Source: an uncultured Enterobacterales bacterium (GTDB lineage: Bacteria; Pseudomonadota; Gammaproteobacteria; Enterobacterales; Enterobacteriaceae). From it: a stretch of DNA of 64,000 nt. Made by a program: the position numbers and the translations under genes. The stretch's first letter is position 1; each line of letters starts with the position of its first letter. This document shows, in pieces, positions 40,799-53,215 of the stretch. The notes beneath the pieces were generated by a model. That model was given only the letters and a program-made list of their open reading frames with translations. It ran no database searches and was not told where the DNA came from. The stretch spans positions 1 to 64,000 of the forward strand of contig CAMLBO010000004.1 in assembly GCA_946478305.1 (NCBI GenBank), in the 5' to 3' direction.

Positions 40799-40808
40799 AA
40801 AGGTACCG
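40780..40808 (-). terminator. ihfB terminator
   Basis: On the minus strand an imperfect stem (CGGTACCTT pairing with AAGGTGCCG) around TTT is followed by TTTTTTTTGC. It lies ~45 bp after the ihfB stop and ends the rpsA-ihfB transcript. Confidence 0.88.
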
Positions 40809-40850
40809 CTTTAGGTTCGCTATAGGCAGAATTTATGTCAGACCGAAGTC

Positions 40851-41135
40851 TTAGCCATAAATATTCGCGCGATCACGCAACTCTTTACCTGGCTTGAAGT
40901 GTGGAACGTATTTACCATCCAATTCCACTTTGTCGCCAGTTTTTGGGTTACGCCCAACACGCGGAGCACGGTAGTGAAGAGAAAAACTGCCAAACCCACG
41001 GATCTCAATGCGTTCGCCATCAGCTAAAGTTGCAGCCATATGTTCAAGCATCTCTTTCACTGCATCCTCAATGGCTTTCGCCGGGACATGAGAGTGCTGG
41101 CCAGCAAGTCTTTCAATAAGTTCAGACTTGGTCAT
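40851..41135 (-). CDS. ihfB: Integration host factor subunit beta
   Basis: IhfB pairs with IhfA to bend DNA sharply at specific sites and acts in recombination, replication and transcription. The 94-residue HU-family protein has the N-terminal helices ([18 protein letters not shown]), the core [26 protein letters not shown] and the DNA-intercalating Pro in the beta arm ([10 protein letters not shown]). It follows rpsA by 63 bp, as in E. coli. Confidence 0.98.
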   Translation of the reverse strand: MTKSELIERLAGQHSHVPAKAIEDAVKEMLEHMAATLADGERIEIRGFGSFSLHYRAPRVGRNPKTGDKVELDGKYVPHFKPGKELRDRANIYG

Positions 41136-41170
41136 ATTACCTCCAAGCTTTGCAGCTAAACTACCGTTTC

Positions 41171-41192
41171 GGGGCGGAAAAAAAACCGCCCC
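41171..41192 (-). terminator. GC-rich hairpin between rpsA and ihfB
   Basis: GGGGCGG and CCGCCCC pair around a run of eight A (T on the transcribed sense). There is no T-run after the stem, so this is more likely a partial attenuator or 3'-end stabiliser of rpsA than a full terminator. Confidence 0.5.
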
Positions 41193-41198
41193 CCGTCA

Positions 41199-42875
41199 TT
41201 ACTCGCCTTTTGCCGCTTTGAACGCTTCAGCCATAGCATTAGAGAAGTTGCTTTCTTCTGCTGGTTTGTTGTTAACCACAGCGATTGCTTCTTTCTCGTC
41301 TGACTCATCCTTAGCACGGACGGACAGGCTTACTACGCGGTTCTTACGATCAACACCGGTGAATTTAGCTTCAACTTCATCACCAACGCTCAGAACCAGA
41401 GTTGCGTCTTCAATACGGTCGCGAGAAGCTTCAGAAGCACGCAGGTAACCTTCTACGCCGCCTGCCAATTCAACTGTAGCACCTTTGGCGTCAACTGCTG
41501 TGACTTTACCAGTAACAATAGTACCTTTCTTGTTCATAGACAGGTAGTTATTGAACGGATCTTCAGCCAGTTGCTTCACGCCTAGGGAGATGCGCTCGCG
41601 CTCTGCGTCAACCTGCAGAACCACAGCTGCGATTTCGTCGCCTTTCTTGTATTCACGTACTGCTTCTTCGCCTGCAACGTTCCAGGAGATGTCAGACAGG
41701 TGAACCAGGCCGTCGATGCCGCCGTCCAGACCAATGAAGATACCGAAGTCAGTGATTGACTTGATTTTACCTTCAACACGGTCGTTCTTGTTGTGGGTTT
41801 CTGCAAACAGCTGCCATGGGTTAGATTTGCATTGTTTCAGGCCCAGGGAGATACGACGACGTTCTTCGTCGATATCCAGAACCATAACTTCAACAACATC
41901 GCCCACGTTAACAACTTTAGATGGGTGGATGTTTTTGTTAGTCCAATCCATTTCAGAAACGTGAACCAGACCTTCAACGCCTTCTTCGATTTCTACGAAG
42001 CAGCCGTAATCAGTCAGGTTGGTAACGCGACCAGTCAGTTTAGTACCTTCTGGGTAACGCTTAGCGATAGCAACCCATGGATCTTCGCCCAGCTGTTTCA
42101 AGCCAAGGGATACACGAGTACGTTCACGGTCAAATTTCAGAACTTTAACAGTGATTTCGTCGCCAACGTTGACGATTTCGCTTGGATGTTTAACACGTTT
42201 CCAGGCCATGTCAGTGATGTGCAACAGGCCGTCAACGCCACCCAGATCAACGAATGCACCGTAGTCAGTGAGGTTCTTAACGATACCTTTAACTTCCATG
42301 CCTTCCTGCAGGTTTTCCAGCAGTTGATCGCGCTCTGCGCTGTTCTCAGACTCAATTACTGCACGGCGAGAAACAACAACGTTGTTGCGTTTCTGGTCCA
42401 GTTTGATGACTTTGAACTCAAGATCTTTGCCTTCGAGATGCAGCGTGTCGCGTACCGGACGAACGTCTACCAGTGAACCTGGCAGGAACGCACGAATACC
42501 GTTCAGCTCAACAGTGAAACCGCCTTTAACTTTACCGTTGATAACACCGGTAACAGTCGCAGCTTCTTCGTAAGCTTTTTCCAGCGTGATCCAAGCTTCA
42601 TGACGTTTAGCTTTTTCACGGGACAGCAGAGTTTCACCGAAGCCATCTTCAACAGCGTCCAGCGCAACATCAACTTCGTCGCCAACCTGGATTTCCAGTT
42701 CGCCCTGTGCGTTTTTGAACTGCTCTGCTGGAATAGCGGACTCAGATTTCAGACCGGCGTCAACCAGTACGATATCTTTGTCGATAGACACAACAACGCC
42801 ACGAACGATGGAACCCGGACGGGTTTCGATTGTTTTTAAGGATTCTTCAAAGAGTTGAGCAAAAGATTCAGTCAT
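41199..42875 (-). CDS. rpsA: 30S ribosomal protein S1
   Basis: S1 brings mRNA to the 30S subunit. The start at 42875 ([14 protein letters not shown]) gives 558 residues with six S1 RNA-binding repeats, each with a VxGxVxxxxxxGxxVxL-type core, for example [19 protein letters not shown] and [19 protein letters not shown]. The upstream open frame of 22 codons is leader sequence. No strong Shine-Dalgarno precedes the ATG, which fits the known autoregulated rpsA initiation region that relies on folded leader RNA. It lies between cmk and ihfB. Confidence 0.98.
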   Translation of the reverse strand: MTESFAQLFEESLKTIETRPGSIVRGVVVSIDKDIVLVDAGLKSESAIPAEQFKNAQGELEIQVGDEVDVALDAVEDGFGETLLSREKAKRHEAWITLEKAYEEAATVTGVINGKVKGGFTVELNGIRAFLPGSLVDVRPVRDTLHLEGKDLEFKVIKLDQKRNNVVVSRRAVIESENSAERDQLLENLQEGMEVKGIVKNLTDYGAFVDLGGVDGLLHITDMAWKRVKHPSEIVNVGDEITVKVLKFDRERTRVSLGLKQLGEDPWVAIAKRYPEGTKLTGRVTNLTDYGCFVEIEEGVEGLVHVSEMDWTNKNIHPSKVVNVGDVVEVMVLDIDEERRRISLGLKQCKSNPWQLFAETHNKNDRVEGKIKSITDFGIFIGLDGGIDGLVHLSDISWNVAGEEAVREYKKGDEIAAVVLQVDAERERISLGVKQLAEDPFNNYLSMNKKGTIVTGKVTAVDAKGATVELAGGVEGYLRASEASRDRIEDATLVLSVGDEVEAKFTGVDRKNRVVSLSVRAKDESDEKEAIAVVNNKPAEESNFSNAMAEAFKAAKGE

Positions 42876-43032
42876 GTTGTTAATCTTTAAGTTCTTAAGT
42901 TTAACGTCCATCTGGCGTCCTGCTGGATGGGGTTGTTTCAAATGCCCCGCTACAGATCCTTGCGGCGAGGTTAAAAAAAACTATAGCCAAAACTGGCACT
43001 GAAGAGTATTCAGCACCAGAAATAAGGCTCGA

Positions 43033-43731
43033 TCACCGGGTTTGTTTTTGCGGCAATCCTAGAATTTCAGTGGCATAAGCCAACGCTCGTTGGATAACTT
43101 CATCAATCGACATACTGGTTGAATCCAGTAATAACGCATCAGAAGCGGCAACCAATGGCGCTATAGCACGATTACGGTCACGGTCATCCCGTTCCTTTAT
43201 CTCGGCTAAAAGACGTTCAAAGTTAACACTAAAGCCTTTTTCCTGCAACTGTAGCATTCTTCTGTTCGCACGCTCTTCCGGGCTCGCATCCAAAAATATT
43301 TTAACGGGCGCATCCGGAAATACGACGGTGCCCATATCACGCCCGTCAGCAATCAGGCCGGGTGCTTCACGAAAAGCACGCTGACGACGAAGCAAAGCTT
43401 CACGCACGCGAGGGAAAGCAGCCGCCTGGGAAGCTGTGTTACCTACCGTTTCAGTGCGGATTTCGTTACTGACATCCTCACCTTCCAAAATCACTTTTAA
43501 TTGCCCATCCTGAGCGACAAAACGAACGTCGAGGTGAGCGGCAAGCGGGACTAACGCCTCTTCAGAGACAATATCAACCTGATGATGTAAAGCAGCCAGT
43601 GCTAAAACGCGGTAGATAGCACCAGAATCCAGCAAACGCCACTCCAGGGCCTCCGCCAGCGCTTTACACAGCGTGCCCTTACCTGCGCCACTTGGCCCAT
43701 CAACGGTTATCACCGGGGCTAAAGCCGTCAT
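43033..43731 (-). CDS. cmk: Cytidylate kinase
   Basis: Cmk phosphorylates CMP and dCMP with ATP, recycling nucleotides from RNA turnover and CDP-lipid chemistry. The 232-residue product has P-loop GPSGAGKGT (12-20), LDSGAIYR, the long CMP-binding insert of bacterial CMP kinases and the [12 protein letters not shown]. It precedes rpsA by ~157 bp, in the conserved cmk-rpsA-ihfB order. Confidence 0.97.
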   Translation of the reverse strand: MTALAPVITVDGPSGAGKGTLCKALAEALEWRLLDSGAIYRVLALAALHHQVDIVSEEALVPLAAHLDVRFVAQDGQLKVILEGEDVSNEIRTETVGNTASQAAAFPRVREALLRRQRAFREAPGLIADGRDMGTVVFPDAPVKIFLDASPEERANRRMLQLQEKGFSVNFERLLAEIKERDDRDRNRAIAPLVAASDALLLDSTSMSIDEVIQRALAYATEILGLPQKQTR

Positions 43732-43887
43732 TTCTGTCTCCTTTGGTGGGGTAAACCCTCATCACTAACCCGGGAAGGCTAATTCAGGAGCGGTATTATA
43801 CGCTGCCTTTATCACAACTGTTACCCCACGTTGTCCAGTTGCCGAAAAAGCAGACTACACCTATAAATAAGCCTGCTATGTCATGAA

Positions 43888-43915
43888 GAAAAAACGGACA
43901 TCTTTCGATGTCCGT
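43888..43915 (-). terminator. serC-aroA operon terminator
   Basis: A 9-bp stem ACGGACATC with four-base loop (43894-43915) is followed on the minus strand by TTTTTTC. It lies just after the aroA stop. Confidence 0.88.
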
Positions 43916-43927
43916 CTTAGTTATAGA

Positions 43928-45211
43928 CTATGCCGGCGTACTGATAGCCTTGAGTCGCTCAAAATAATCGGGGAACGTTTTGGCGGTGCATTTGGGATCC
44001 AAAATCGTCACTGGGGTATCTGACAGTGCCACCAGTGAGAAACACATTGCCATTCGGTGATCGTTATAAGTCCCAATTTCGGCAAAAACCAGGGACTGAG
44101 GCGGTTCTACCCGAATATAGTCCTCTCCCTCTTCAACCGTAGCACCGACTTTACGCAGTTCTGTTGCCATCGCAGCCAAGCGGTCAGTCTCTTTGACACG
44201 CCAGTTATAGATATTACGCAGCGTCGTTGGCCCTGTAGCAAACAGCGCAGTCGTCGCAATGGTCATTGCCGCGTCAGGGATGTGATTCATATCCATATCG
44301 ATGCCAGTCAGCTCACCGCGGGTACATTCGATATAATCCTCAGCCCAGGTAATTTTTGCGCCCATTTTTTCCAGCACGTCAGCAAAACGGATATCACCCT
44401 GCATGCTGTTTTTACCAATACCGGTGACGCGCACCGTGCCGCCTTTAATGGCCGCTGCGGCCAGGAAATAGGAGGCTGAAGAAGCATCGCCTTCGACTAA
44501 ATAGGCACCTGGTGACACGTAACTCTGCTGCCCGCGGATGTGGAACTGCTGATAGTTATCATTACTGACGGTCACACTAAACGTTTTCATCAGGTTCAGC
44601 GTAATATCGATGTATGGCTTAGAGACCAAGTCACCTTTAATACGGATAGTAGTGTCCGACTCTGCAAGAGGAGCCATCATCAGCAACGCCGTCAGGAATT
44701 GACTGGAGACGCTGCCATCGACGGTGACTTCGCCGCCTTTAAATCCACCGCGCAGGCGCACTGGCGGATAATTTTCCTGCTCAAGATACGTAACCTCTGC
44801 GCCCCCCTGACGCAATGCATCAATCAGATGGCCAATCGGACGCTCTTTCATACGCGGTTCGCCCGTCAGTACCACATCGTGCGAGCCGAGACAAAGGGCT
44901 GCAGCGAGCGGGCGCATAGCCGTACCAGCATTACCCAGGAAAAGCTCAAGAGGTGCTGATGGCTCGAAAGCACCGCCAAGGCCATCAATATCACAATGCG
45001 TTCGGTCAGCAGACAAGTGATAAGTGACACCCAGTTTGGTGAGAGCATTTAACATGTGAGTCACGTCGTCGCTGTCAAGCAAGTTCGTCAGACGGGTCGT
45101 GCCCTGTGCAAAAGCAGCCAGTAAGAGCGCCCGGTTAGAAACACTTTTCGAGCCAGGTAAATTGATGGTGCCGTTAACCAGTGCAACAGGTTGTAATGTC
45201 AGGGATTCCAC
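43928..45211 (-). CDS. aroA: EPSP synthase (3-phosphoshikimate 1-carboxyvinyltransferase)
   Basis: AroA joins shikimate-3-phosphate and PEP, the sixth step of the shikimate pathway and the target of glyphosate. The 427-residue two-domain protein has [14 protein letters not shown] near the N-terminus, the PEP/glyphosate loop [12 protein letters not shown] with the sensitive-type Gly and Pro, [11 protein letters not shown], and DHRMAMCFS near the C-terminus. It is second in the serC-aroA operon; the ~90 bp intergenic gap contains a hairpin. Confidence 0.98.
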   Translation of the reverse strand: MESLTLQPVALVNGTINLPGSKSVSNRALLLAAFAQGTTRLTNLLDSDDVTHMLNALTKLGVTYHLSADRTHCDIDGLGGAFEPSAPLELFLGNAGTAMRPLAAALCLGSHDVVLTGEPRMKERPIGHLIDALRQGGAEVTYLEQENYPPVRLRGGFKGGEVTVDGSVSSQFLTALLMMAPLAESDTTIRIKGDLVSKPYIDITLNLMKTFSVTVSNDNYQQFHIRGQQSYVSPGAYLVEGDASSASYFLAAAAIKGGTVRVTGIGKNSMQGDIRFADVLEKMGAKITWAEDYIECTRGELTGIDMDMNHIPDAAMTIATTALFATGPTTLRNIYNWRVKETDRLAAMATELRKVGATVEEGEDYIRVEPPQSLVFAEIGTYNDHRMAMCFSLVALSDTPVTILDPKCTAKTFPDYFERLKAISTPA

Positions 45212-45236
45212 GCTTTCTCCATTTTCTTTTATTCAT

Positions 45237-45270
45237 AAAATGACCCCTGATTTCCGGCCGGGGTCATTTT
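45237..45270 (-). terminator. Intercistronic hairpin between serC and aroA
   Basis: AAAATGACCCC (45237-45247) pairs with GGGGTCATTTT (45260-45270), 11 bp with a 12-base loop. On the minus strand the T-run is short (TTTTATG), so it probably attenuates rather than stops transcription into aroA. Confidence 0.75.
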
Positions 45271-45303
45271 CAAACCATACTTAGTTGGCTATTTTGGCAC
45301 ACA

Positions 45304-46389
45304 TTAACCGTGGCGTTTTTCGAAATCAGCCATAAAATCAGTCAATGCTTTAACACCTTCAAGTGGCATTGCATTATAAATTGAAGCACGCATGCCGCCG
45401 GCAACGCGATGGCCTTTCAGTGCATGCATACCCGCATCAAAAGATTGTTGCAGGAACAGTTTATCCAGCGACGCATCGGCCATCTGGAACGGCACGTTCA
45501 TCCACGAGCGGTTGGCTGCTGCGACGGTATTACGGTAAAAATCACTGCGATCAATAGTGCCATAAAGCAGTTCGGCTTTCGCCTGATTACGCTTTTCCAT
45601 TTCACGTAAACCTCCCTGTTCTTTCAGCCATTTAAACACCATCCCTGACAAATACCAGGCAAAGGTAGGCGGTGTGTTGAACATCGAGTCGTTTTCAGCC
45701 AGCACTGTGTAATCAAGAATCGAAGGCAGCGCTTTCTGCGCCCTACCCAGTAAATCTTCCCGCACGATAACCAGAGTCAGGCCCGCCGGGCCGATATTTT
45801 TTTGCGCCCCCGCATAAATCACCCCAAAGCGGCTCACATCAACCGGGCGGGATAAAATAGAGGAGGAGTAGTCAGCAATAACAACTTTGTCGCCGAAGTC
45901 AGGCACTTCATCAATAGCGACACCGTCAATGGTTTCATTCGGGCAGTAGTGAACATAAGCAGCATCAGTATTTAGTGCCCACTGGCTCATCGGCAAGATG
46001 CCGCGTTTGCCATCAACGGTGGTGGTCACATCGATAACATTTGGTGTGCAGTATTTTTGCGCTTCTTTAACTGCGCTGTGCGCCCAATAACCGCCATCGA
46101 TATAATCCGCAGTGGTCTTGTCACCCAGTAAATTCATCGGTACTGCAGCAAATTGCGCGCGTGCTCCACCGTGGCAAAACAGGACTTTATAGTTGGAAGG
46201 AATATTCATCAAGTCACGGATATCGCGTTCAGACTCTTCGGCGACCTGGATAAACTCCTTACTGCGGTGGCTGATTTCCATTACCGAGGTACCCAGCCCG
46301 TGCCAGTTACACAGTTCTTGTTCAGCACGACGCAACACTTCTGCCGGGATCATTGCCGGACCTGCACTAAAATTATAAACCTGAGTCAT
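45304..46389 (-). CDS. serC: Phosphoserine aminotransferase
   Basis: SerC is a PLP enzyme making phosphoserine from 3-phosphohydroxypyruvate and also acting on 3-hydroxy-4-phospho-threonine metabolism for pyridoxine synthesis. The 361-residue product starts [15 protein letters not shown] and carries [29 protein letters not shown] and the PLP Lys in [12 protein letters not shown] (~197). It is divergent from ycaO across ~190 bp, and first gene of serC-aroA. Confidence 0.98.
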   Translation of the reverse strand: MTQVYNFSAGPAMIPAEVLRRAEQELCNWHGLGTSVMEISHRSKEFIQVAEESERDIRDLMNIPSNYKVLFCHGGARAQFAAVPMNLLGDKTTADYIDGGYWAHSAVKEAQKYCTPNVIDVTTTVDGKRGILPMSQWALNTDAAYVHYCPNETIDGVAIDEVPDFGDKVVIADYSSSILSRPVDVSRFGVIYAGAQKNIGPAGLTLVIVREDLLGRAQKALPSILDYTVLAENDSMFNTPPTFAWYLSGMVFKWLKEQGGLREMEKRNQAKAELLYGTIDRSDFYRNTVAAANRSWMNVPFQMADASLDKLFLQQSFDAGMHALKGHRVAGGMRASIYNAMPLEGVKALTDFMADFEKRHG

Positions 46390-46580
46390 TTCCCCTCACC
46401 ACTCCGCTGAGACAACCATAAGATATAACCAATTTACTGGTTTTATCATTCGAGACAAGCAGTCTGCAATGGATATTCGTAACGGGAGCATGATCACATT
46501 GTTGTCACTGCGTTAACGGTTGCCTGTAGCCTAAAATCCCGTATGATTGCGCGTTTTTAGAACGCTCAAAAGTGAACTCA

Positions 46581-48344
46581 ATGACACAAACCTTCATTAC
46601 TGGCAAAGACGCGGCGCTGGAAGATTCAATTTCCCGTTTTCAACAAAAACTCACTGACCTCGGTTTCAACATTGAGGAAGCTTCCTGGCTGAACCCGATC
46701 CCGAATGTCTGGTCAGTGCATATCCGCGATCGCGATTGCCCGCTGTGCTTTACCAACGGCAAAGGGGCCAGTAAAAAAGCGGCGCTGGCTTCAGCGCTGG
46801 GCGAGTATTTTGAGCGTTTGTCGACCAACTATTTCTTCGCCGATTTCTATCTGGGCAAAGAGATTGCCAATAGCGAGTTCGTGCATTACCCGAATGAAAA
46901 GTGGTTTCCCATCCCAGCTGACAACAGCCTGCCAGCCGGCATTCTGGACCAGCGTCTGCACGATTTCTATGACGCCGATAAAGAGCTGACTGGCAGCGAC
47001 CTGGTGGACCTGCAATCAGGCAACCCTGAGCGCGGGATTTGCACCCTGCCCTTCACCCGTCAGTCTGACCTGCAAACCGTCTATATTCCGATGAACATCA
47101 TCGGTAACTTATATGTATCTAACGGTATGTCAGCCGGCAATACGGCTAACGAAGCACGCGTTCAGGGCCTGTCAGAAGTGTTCGAGCGCTATGTGAAGAA
47201 CCGCATCATTGCTGAGTCCATCAGTCTCCCAGAGATCCCTGCCGACGTGCTGGCGCGTTATCCGGGTGTCGTGGAAGCGATTGCTAAACTGGAAGAAGAG
47301 GGTTTTCCTATCCTCTCTTATGACGCTTCACTTGGCGGCAACTATCCGGTCATTTGTGTTGTGTTGTTTAATCCGGCTAACGGCACCTGCTTTGCTTCTT
47401 TCGGCGCGCACCCTGATTTCGGCGTGGCGCTGGAGCGTACCGTGACTGAACTGCTGCAAGGCCGCAGCCTGAAAGACCTGGACGTATTCACCGCACCGAC
47501 CTTCGACGACGAAGAAGTTGCTGAACACGCTAACCTCGAAACTCACTTCATCGATTCCAGCGGTTTGATTTCGTGGGATATGTTCAAGCAGGATGCCGAC
47601 TACCCGTTCGCTGACTGGAGCTTCAGCGGCACGACAGAACAAGAATTTGCCACGCTGATGGCAATTTTTGATAAAGAAGATGCCGAAGTTTACATCGCTG
47701 ATTACGAACATCTCGACGTATACGCTTGCCGCATCATTGTGCCTGGGATGTCCGATATCTATCCTGCAGAAGATTTATTGCTGGCTAATAACATCATGGG
47801 TGCTCACCTGCGCGAGCAGCTGCTGGCCCTGCCGGGCAGTGATTTACCCAAAGAAGCCTATCTGGAGATGATCACCCAACTCGATGACGAAGGTCTGGAT
47901 GACTTTACCCGCGTAAGGGAATTACTGGGTATCGCCAGCGGTAAAGACAATGGCTGGTACACACTGCGCGTGGGTGAACTGAAGTCCATGCTGGCTCTGG
48001 CTGGCGGGGATAGGGATCAGGCACTGACCTGGGCTGAATGGGCGCATGAATTTAACTCATCGGTTTACAGCAACGAGCGCAACAACTACTACCGTTGCCT
48101 GCAAACTTTACTGCAGCTTGCATTGGAAGAAGACCGCTCCCCTGAGCAGTACTATGGCGCTTTCGTCAAAATGTATGGTCAGGATGCAGTCGATACCGCT
48201 TCAGCAGCCATCAGCGGAGAAGAGCGTTTCCACGGTCTGTTCGCTGTGGATACTGACCTACGGGCCCTTCCTGCTCATCAGGGATTGCTTGCTGCATATG
48301 AAAAACTGCAGGTGGCTAAACGTCGTCACTGGTCTAAAGCCTGA
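46581..48344 (+). CDS. ycaO: YcaO, ATP-dependent YcaO-domain protein (RimO accessory)
   Basis: The E. coli member is linked to beta-methylthiolation of ribosomal protein S12 by RimO; the domain uses ATP and is shared with azoline cyclodehydratases. The start at 46581 (MTQTFITGKDAALED) gives 587 residues, matching E. coli; a GTG nine bases earlier is in frame. The ATP-binding YcaO core is visible as CFTNGKGASKKAALASALGEYFERLS, EARVQGLSEVFERYVK and LERTVTELLQGR. The C-terminal ~160 residues form the helical extension typical of non-TOMM YcaO proteins. No precursor peptide or partner protein gene lies nearby. Confidence 0.95.
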   Translation: MTQTFITGKDAALEDSISRFQQKLTDLGFNIEEASWLNPIPNVWSVHIRDRDCPLCFTNGKGASKKAALASALGEYFERLSTNYFFADFYLGKEIANSEFVHYPNEKWFPIPADNSLPAGILDQRLHDFYDADKELTGSDLVDLQSGNPERGICTLPFTRQSDLQTVYIPMNIIGNLYVSNGMSAGNTANEARVQGLSEVFERYVKNRIIAESISLPEIPADVLARYPGVVEAIAKLEEEGFPILSYDASLGGNYPVICVVLFNPANGTCFASFGAHPDFGVALERTVTELLQGRSLKDLDVFTAPTFDDEEVAEHANLETHFIDSSGLISWDMFKQDADYPFADWSFSGTTEQEFATLMAIFDKEDAEVYIADYEHLDVYACRIIVPGMSDIYPAEDLLLANNIMGAHLREQLLALPGSDLPKEAYLEMITQLDDEGLDDFTRVRELLGIASGKDNGWYTLRVGELKSMLALAGGDRDQALTWAEWAHEFNSSVYSNERNNYYRCLQTLLQLALEEDRSPEQYYGAFVKMYGQDAVDTASAAISGEERFHGLFAVDTDLRALPAHQGLLAAYEKLQVAKRRHWSKA

Positions 48345-48699
48345 TTTAAAACCTTCTATACAGATTAAAGTCTTACAACCGGTGGCCATGGCTACCGGTT
48401 TTTTTATGTCATGGGAAATTTGACTCAGGGTAAAAAGTGACGTGTAATTCGGCCGCATCGCGCCGTCGTTTAATCGCACGTATTTTACGCACCGTTAAAT
48501 AACCGTGAATATATTATGCGCATTTACGGCCAAATTAATTACATTGCGCCCTAATAATTAACATAAAATCAGTGTGCGCCTTCGATGAATTCAACTTTAT
48601 TTGTAAGATTTAAAATGTTTTTATTTTATAAATTTCAATAAGATAATCCAATTTTTACTCCTTTAGTATAGGTGGAAAACGCCCCTAATATCCCCCCTT
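48345..48699. other. AT-rich region upstream of focA-pflB
   Basis: The ycaO terminator (48377-48400) is followed by ~300 bases of AT-rich DNA without a credible ORF. In E. coli the equivalent segment carries several focA-pfl promoters and ArcA/NarL sites. Only the proximal FNR promoter is clear enough to assign here. Confidence 0.6.
48377..48405 (+). terminator. ycaO terminator
   Basis: AACCGGT and ACCGGTT pair, extended by the palindromic GGCCATGGC centre, and are followed by TTTTTTTATG. It lies ~33 bp after the ycaO stop. Confidence 0.88.
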
Positions 48700-48748
48700 A
48701 TGATCCAAGTCAATTTTTACGTTATACTGCTTTGCTAGTATCTCGTTG
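48700..48748 (+). promoter_or_regulatory. FNR-dependent focA-pflB promoter
   Basis: ATGAT-CCAA-GTCAA (48700-48713) matches 8 of 10 FNR consensus bases. TAGTAT (48736-48741) is a good -10, predicting a start near 48748. The FNR centre (48706.5) is then at -41.5, the class II activation position, as in the main anaerobic E. coli pfl promoter. Confidence 0.75.
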
Positions 48749-48779
48749 TGCAGTAGATAACCCTTAAGAGAGAGTTACT

Positions 48780-49637
48780 GTGAAAGCTGACAACCCCTTC
48801 AATTTATTGTTACCCGCAGCTACAGCAAAAGTCGCTGAAGATGCCGGTGTTTATAAAGCCACTAAACAACCGCTGAAAACTTTTTATTTAGCGATAACAG
48901 CTGGCGTTTTTATTTCCATTGCTTTTGTTTTCTATATCACATCAACCACCGGCACTGCGGCCGTTCCTTTTGGTCTGGCAAAACTGGTTGGGGGGATCTG
49001 CTTCTCACTGGGCCTGATGTTGGTCGTCGTTTGTGGTGCTGACCTTTTCACGTCTACTGTACTGATCGTTATTGCCAAGGCCAGTGGCCGAATAACTTGG
49101 GGTCAATTGGCGTGTAACTGGATCAACGTCTACATTGGTAACCTGTTTGGTGCCCTGTTCTTCGTCGCACTGATCTGGTTCTCAGGTGAACACATGACCG
49201 ATAATGGTCTGTGGGGACTCAATGTTCTACAAACCGCAGACCACAAGATGCATCACACTTTCATCGAAGCCGTGTGTCTCGGTATTCTCGCAAACCTGAT
49301 GGTCTGTCTGGCAGTATGGATGAGTTACTCAGGCCGAAGCCTGATGGACAAGATGTTCGCCATGATCCTTCCTGTCGCCATGTTTGTTGCCAGCGGTTTT
49401 GAGCACAGCATTGCCAATATGTTTATGATTCCACTGGGTATTGTCATTAAGAACTTTGCATCTCCTGAGTTCTGGCATGCCGTTGGAACCACACCAGCAC
49501 AATTCGCAGAACTGAATATCAGTAACTTTATCATCGACAACCTGATCCCCGTCACTATCGGGAACATCATTGGTGGTGGTCTGATGGTAGGACTCACATA
49601 CTGGGTAATATATCTCCGCGATGAGCAGCATCACTGA
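48780..49637 (+). CDS. focA: Formate channel FocA
   Basis: FocA is a pentameric FNT-family inner-membrane channel that exports, and at low pH re-imports, formate made by PflB. The 285-residue product starts with GTG (as in E. coli focA) after AGAGAGAG and reads MKADNPFNLLLP. Six membrane segments are visible, with pore features GADLFTS, the omega-loop-type STTGTAAVPFG and GFEHSIANM, containing the conserved pore His. It is co-transcribed with pflB, 76 bp downstream. Confidence 0.97.
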   Translation: MKADNPFNLLLPAATAKVAEDAGVYKATKQPLKTFYLAITAGVFISIAFVFYITSTTGTAAVPFGLAKLVGGICFSLGLMLVVVCGADLFTSTVLIVIAKASGRITWGQLACNWINVYIGNLFGALFFVALIWFSGEHMTDNGLWGLNVLQTADHKMHHTFIEAVCLGILANLMVCLAVWMSYSGRSLMDKMFAMILPVAMFVASGFEHSIANMFMIPLGIVIKNFASPEFWHAVGTTPAQFAELNISNFIIDNLIPVTIGNIIGGGLMVGLTYWVIYLRDEQHH

Positions 49638-49713
49638 GTACCGTGAAGTGCTCGTCACGACAGGTTTACAAACCGATTTTTAAAAGAAAGCCAAATTAGA
49701 AGGTAGGTGCATA

Positions 49714-51996
<2,283 letters not shown>

Positions 51997-52027
51997 GAGC
52001 ATCAGCCCGCGTTAAGCAGGCATAAGG

Positions 52028-52055
52028 TAAAGGCTCCACACATGTGGAGCCTTTA
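52028..52055 (+). terminator. pflB terminator
   Basis: A 13-bp perfect stem TAAAGGCTCCACA with a two-base loop, followed by TTTCA. It ends most focA-pflB transcripts before pflA. Confidence 0.88.
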
Positions 52056-52377
52056 TTTCATCCCCATTTCGACTATCGAAAGTTTCGAATAGTCTGTTTT
52101 GCCAGACATCTCCCGGTGATGGATCTCTGGCAAAGCAGTTCCGCAATGCCACAAATCCAGAGTAATTTGAGTCAAGCAAAGACGGCTGTTTTTGGTAGAG
52201 AAAGGCGACTTGAAGTATGAAGGGTAATCAACCTTGCTGTTTGTCTGTTATTATTAGCGAGTAGCTACAAGAGAATACCCTGAAACATTATGGGTTCCCT
52301 TTCAGTTTATCTCTGCCAGGCCAGCATCCGCGCATTTAGACTGCAACTTATTGGTCAATATTGGAGAAAAACCCGCA
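52056..52377 (+). other. Intergenic region pflB-pflA with paired hairpins
   Basis: Two secondary structures follow the pflB terminator. GACTATCGAA pairs imperfectly with TTCGAATAGTC (52069-52092). TTTGCCAGA (52098-52106) pairs perfectly with TCTGGCAAA (52126-52134) and encloses an inner CATC/GATG stem. Neither has a T-run. The rest probably holds the separate pflA promoter; no ORF is seen. Confidence 0.5.
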
Positions 52378-53118
52378 ATGTCAGTTCAAGGTCGTATCCA
52401 CTCTTATGAATCCTGCGGCACAGTCGATGGCCCAGGTATACGTTTTATCGTCTTCTTCCAGGGTTGCCTGATGCGTTGCCTCTATTGCCATAACCGCGAT
52501 ACATGGGATACGCACGGCGGCAAAGAGATCAATGTTGAAGATCTAATGAAAGAAGTGGTGACCTATCGTCACTTTATGAATGCCTCAGGCGGTGGCGTCA
52601 CAGCATCCGGCGGGGAAGCTATCCTGCAGGCTGAATTTGTCCGCGACTGGTTCCGCGCCTGCCAAGAGGAAGGTATTAACACCTGTCTGGATACCAACGG
52701 TTTTGTGCGTCGCTATGATCCGGTGATTGATGAATTACTTGATGTGACCGATTTAGTCATGCTTGACCTGAAGCAGATGAATGATGAAATTCATCAAAAA
52801 CTGGTTGGTGTTTCCAATCACCGTACCCTGGATTTCGCCCGTTATTTAGCTAAGCGCAATCAGCGTACCTGGATCCGTTATGTCGTGGTTCCGGGATGGT
52901 CAGATGATGATGAATCAGCGCATATGTTAGGTGAATTTACCAAAGACATGACCAACATCGAAAAAATTGAGCTGCTGCCTTATCACGAACTGGGCAAGCA
53001 TAAATGGACAGCGATGGGTGAAGAGTACGGTCTGGATGGCGTCAACCCACCGACAAAAGAGATCATGGATCGCGTAAAAGGGATACTTGAAGGATACGGG
53101 CATAAAGTCATTTATTAA
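52378..53118 (+). CDS. pflA: Pyruvate formate-lyase 1-activating enzyme
   Basis: PflA is a radical-SAM activase that abstracts a hydrogen from the glycyl site of PflB. The start at 52378 ([20 protein letters not shown]) gives 246 residues as in E. coli; the in-frame ATG at 52351 is rejected. The 4Fe-4S ligands are Cys30, Cys34 and Cys37 in [23 protein letters not shown] is the SAM-binding segment. It lies ~380 bp after pflB and is convergent with ycaD across a bidirectional terminator. Confidence 0.98.
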   Translation: MSVQGRIHSYESCGTVDGPGIRFIVFFQGCLMRCLYCHNRDTWDTHGGKEINVEDLMKEVVTYRHFMNASGGGVTASGGEAILQAEFVRDWFRACQEEGINTCLDTNGFVRRYDPVIDELLDVTDLVMLDLKQMNDEIHQKLVGVSNHRTLDFARYLAKRNQRTWIRYVVVPGWSDDDESAHMLGEFTKDMTNIEKIELLPYHELGKHKWTAMGEEYGLDGVNPPTKEIMDRVKGILEGYGHKVIY

Positions 53119-53142
53119 TTCTATCCCTGTAAATGCCACAAT

Positions 53143-53178
53143 AAAAACGCCCAGCCAATATTATCGGCGGGCGTTTTT
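53143..53178. terminator. Bidirectional terminator between pflA and ycaD
   Basis: AAAAACGCCC pairs with GGGCGTTTTT, with an inner GCC/GGC extension around an AT loop. T-runs are present on both strands, fitting the convergent gene pair. Confidence 0.9.
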
Positions 53179-53215
53179 GTTTTGCAGTAATGTCGCTTTT
53201 ACGTTTGCCTAAAGG

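Noticed and set aside
46581..48344. ycaO as part of a thiazole/oxazole-modified peptide cluster
   Set aside because: No precursor peptide, dehydrogenase or E1-like partner nearby, and the protein has the non-TOMM C-terminal extension of the E. coli housekeeping form.
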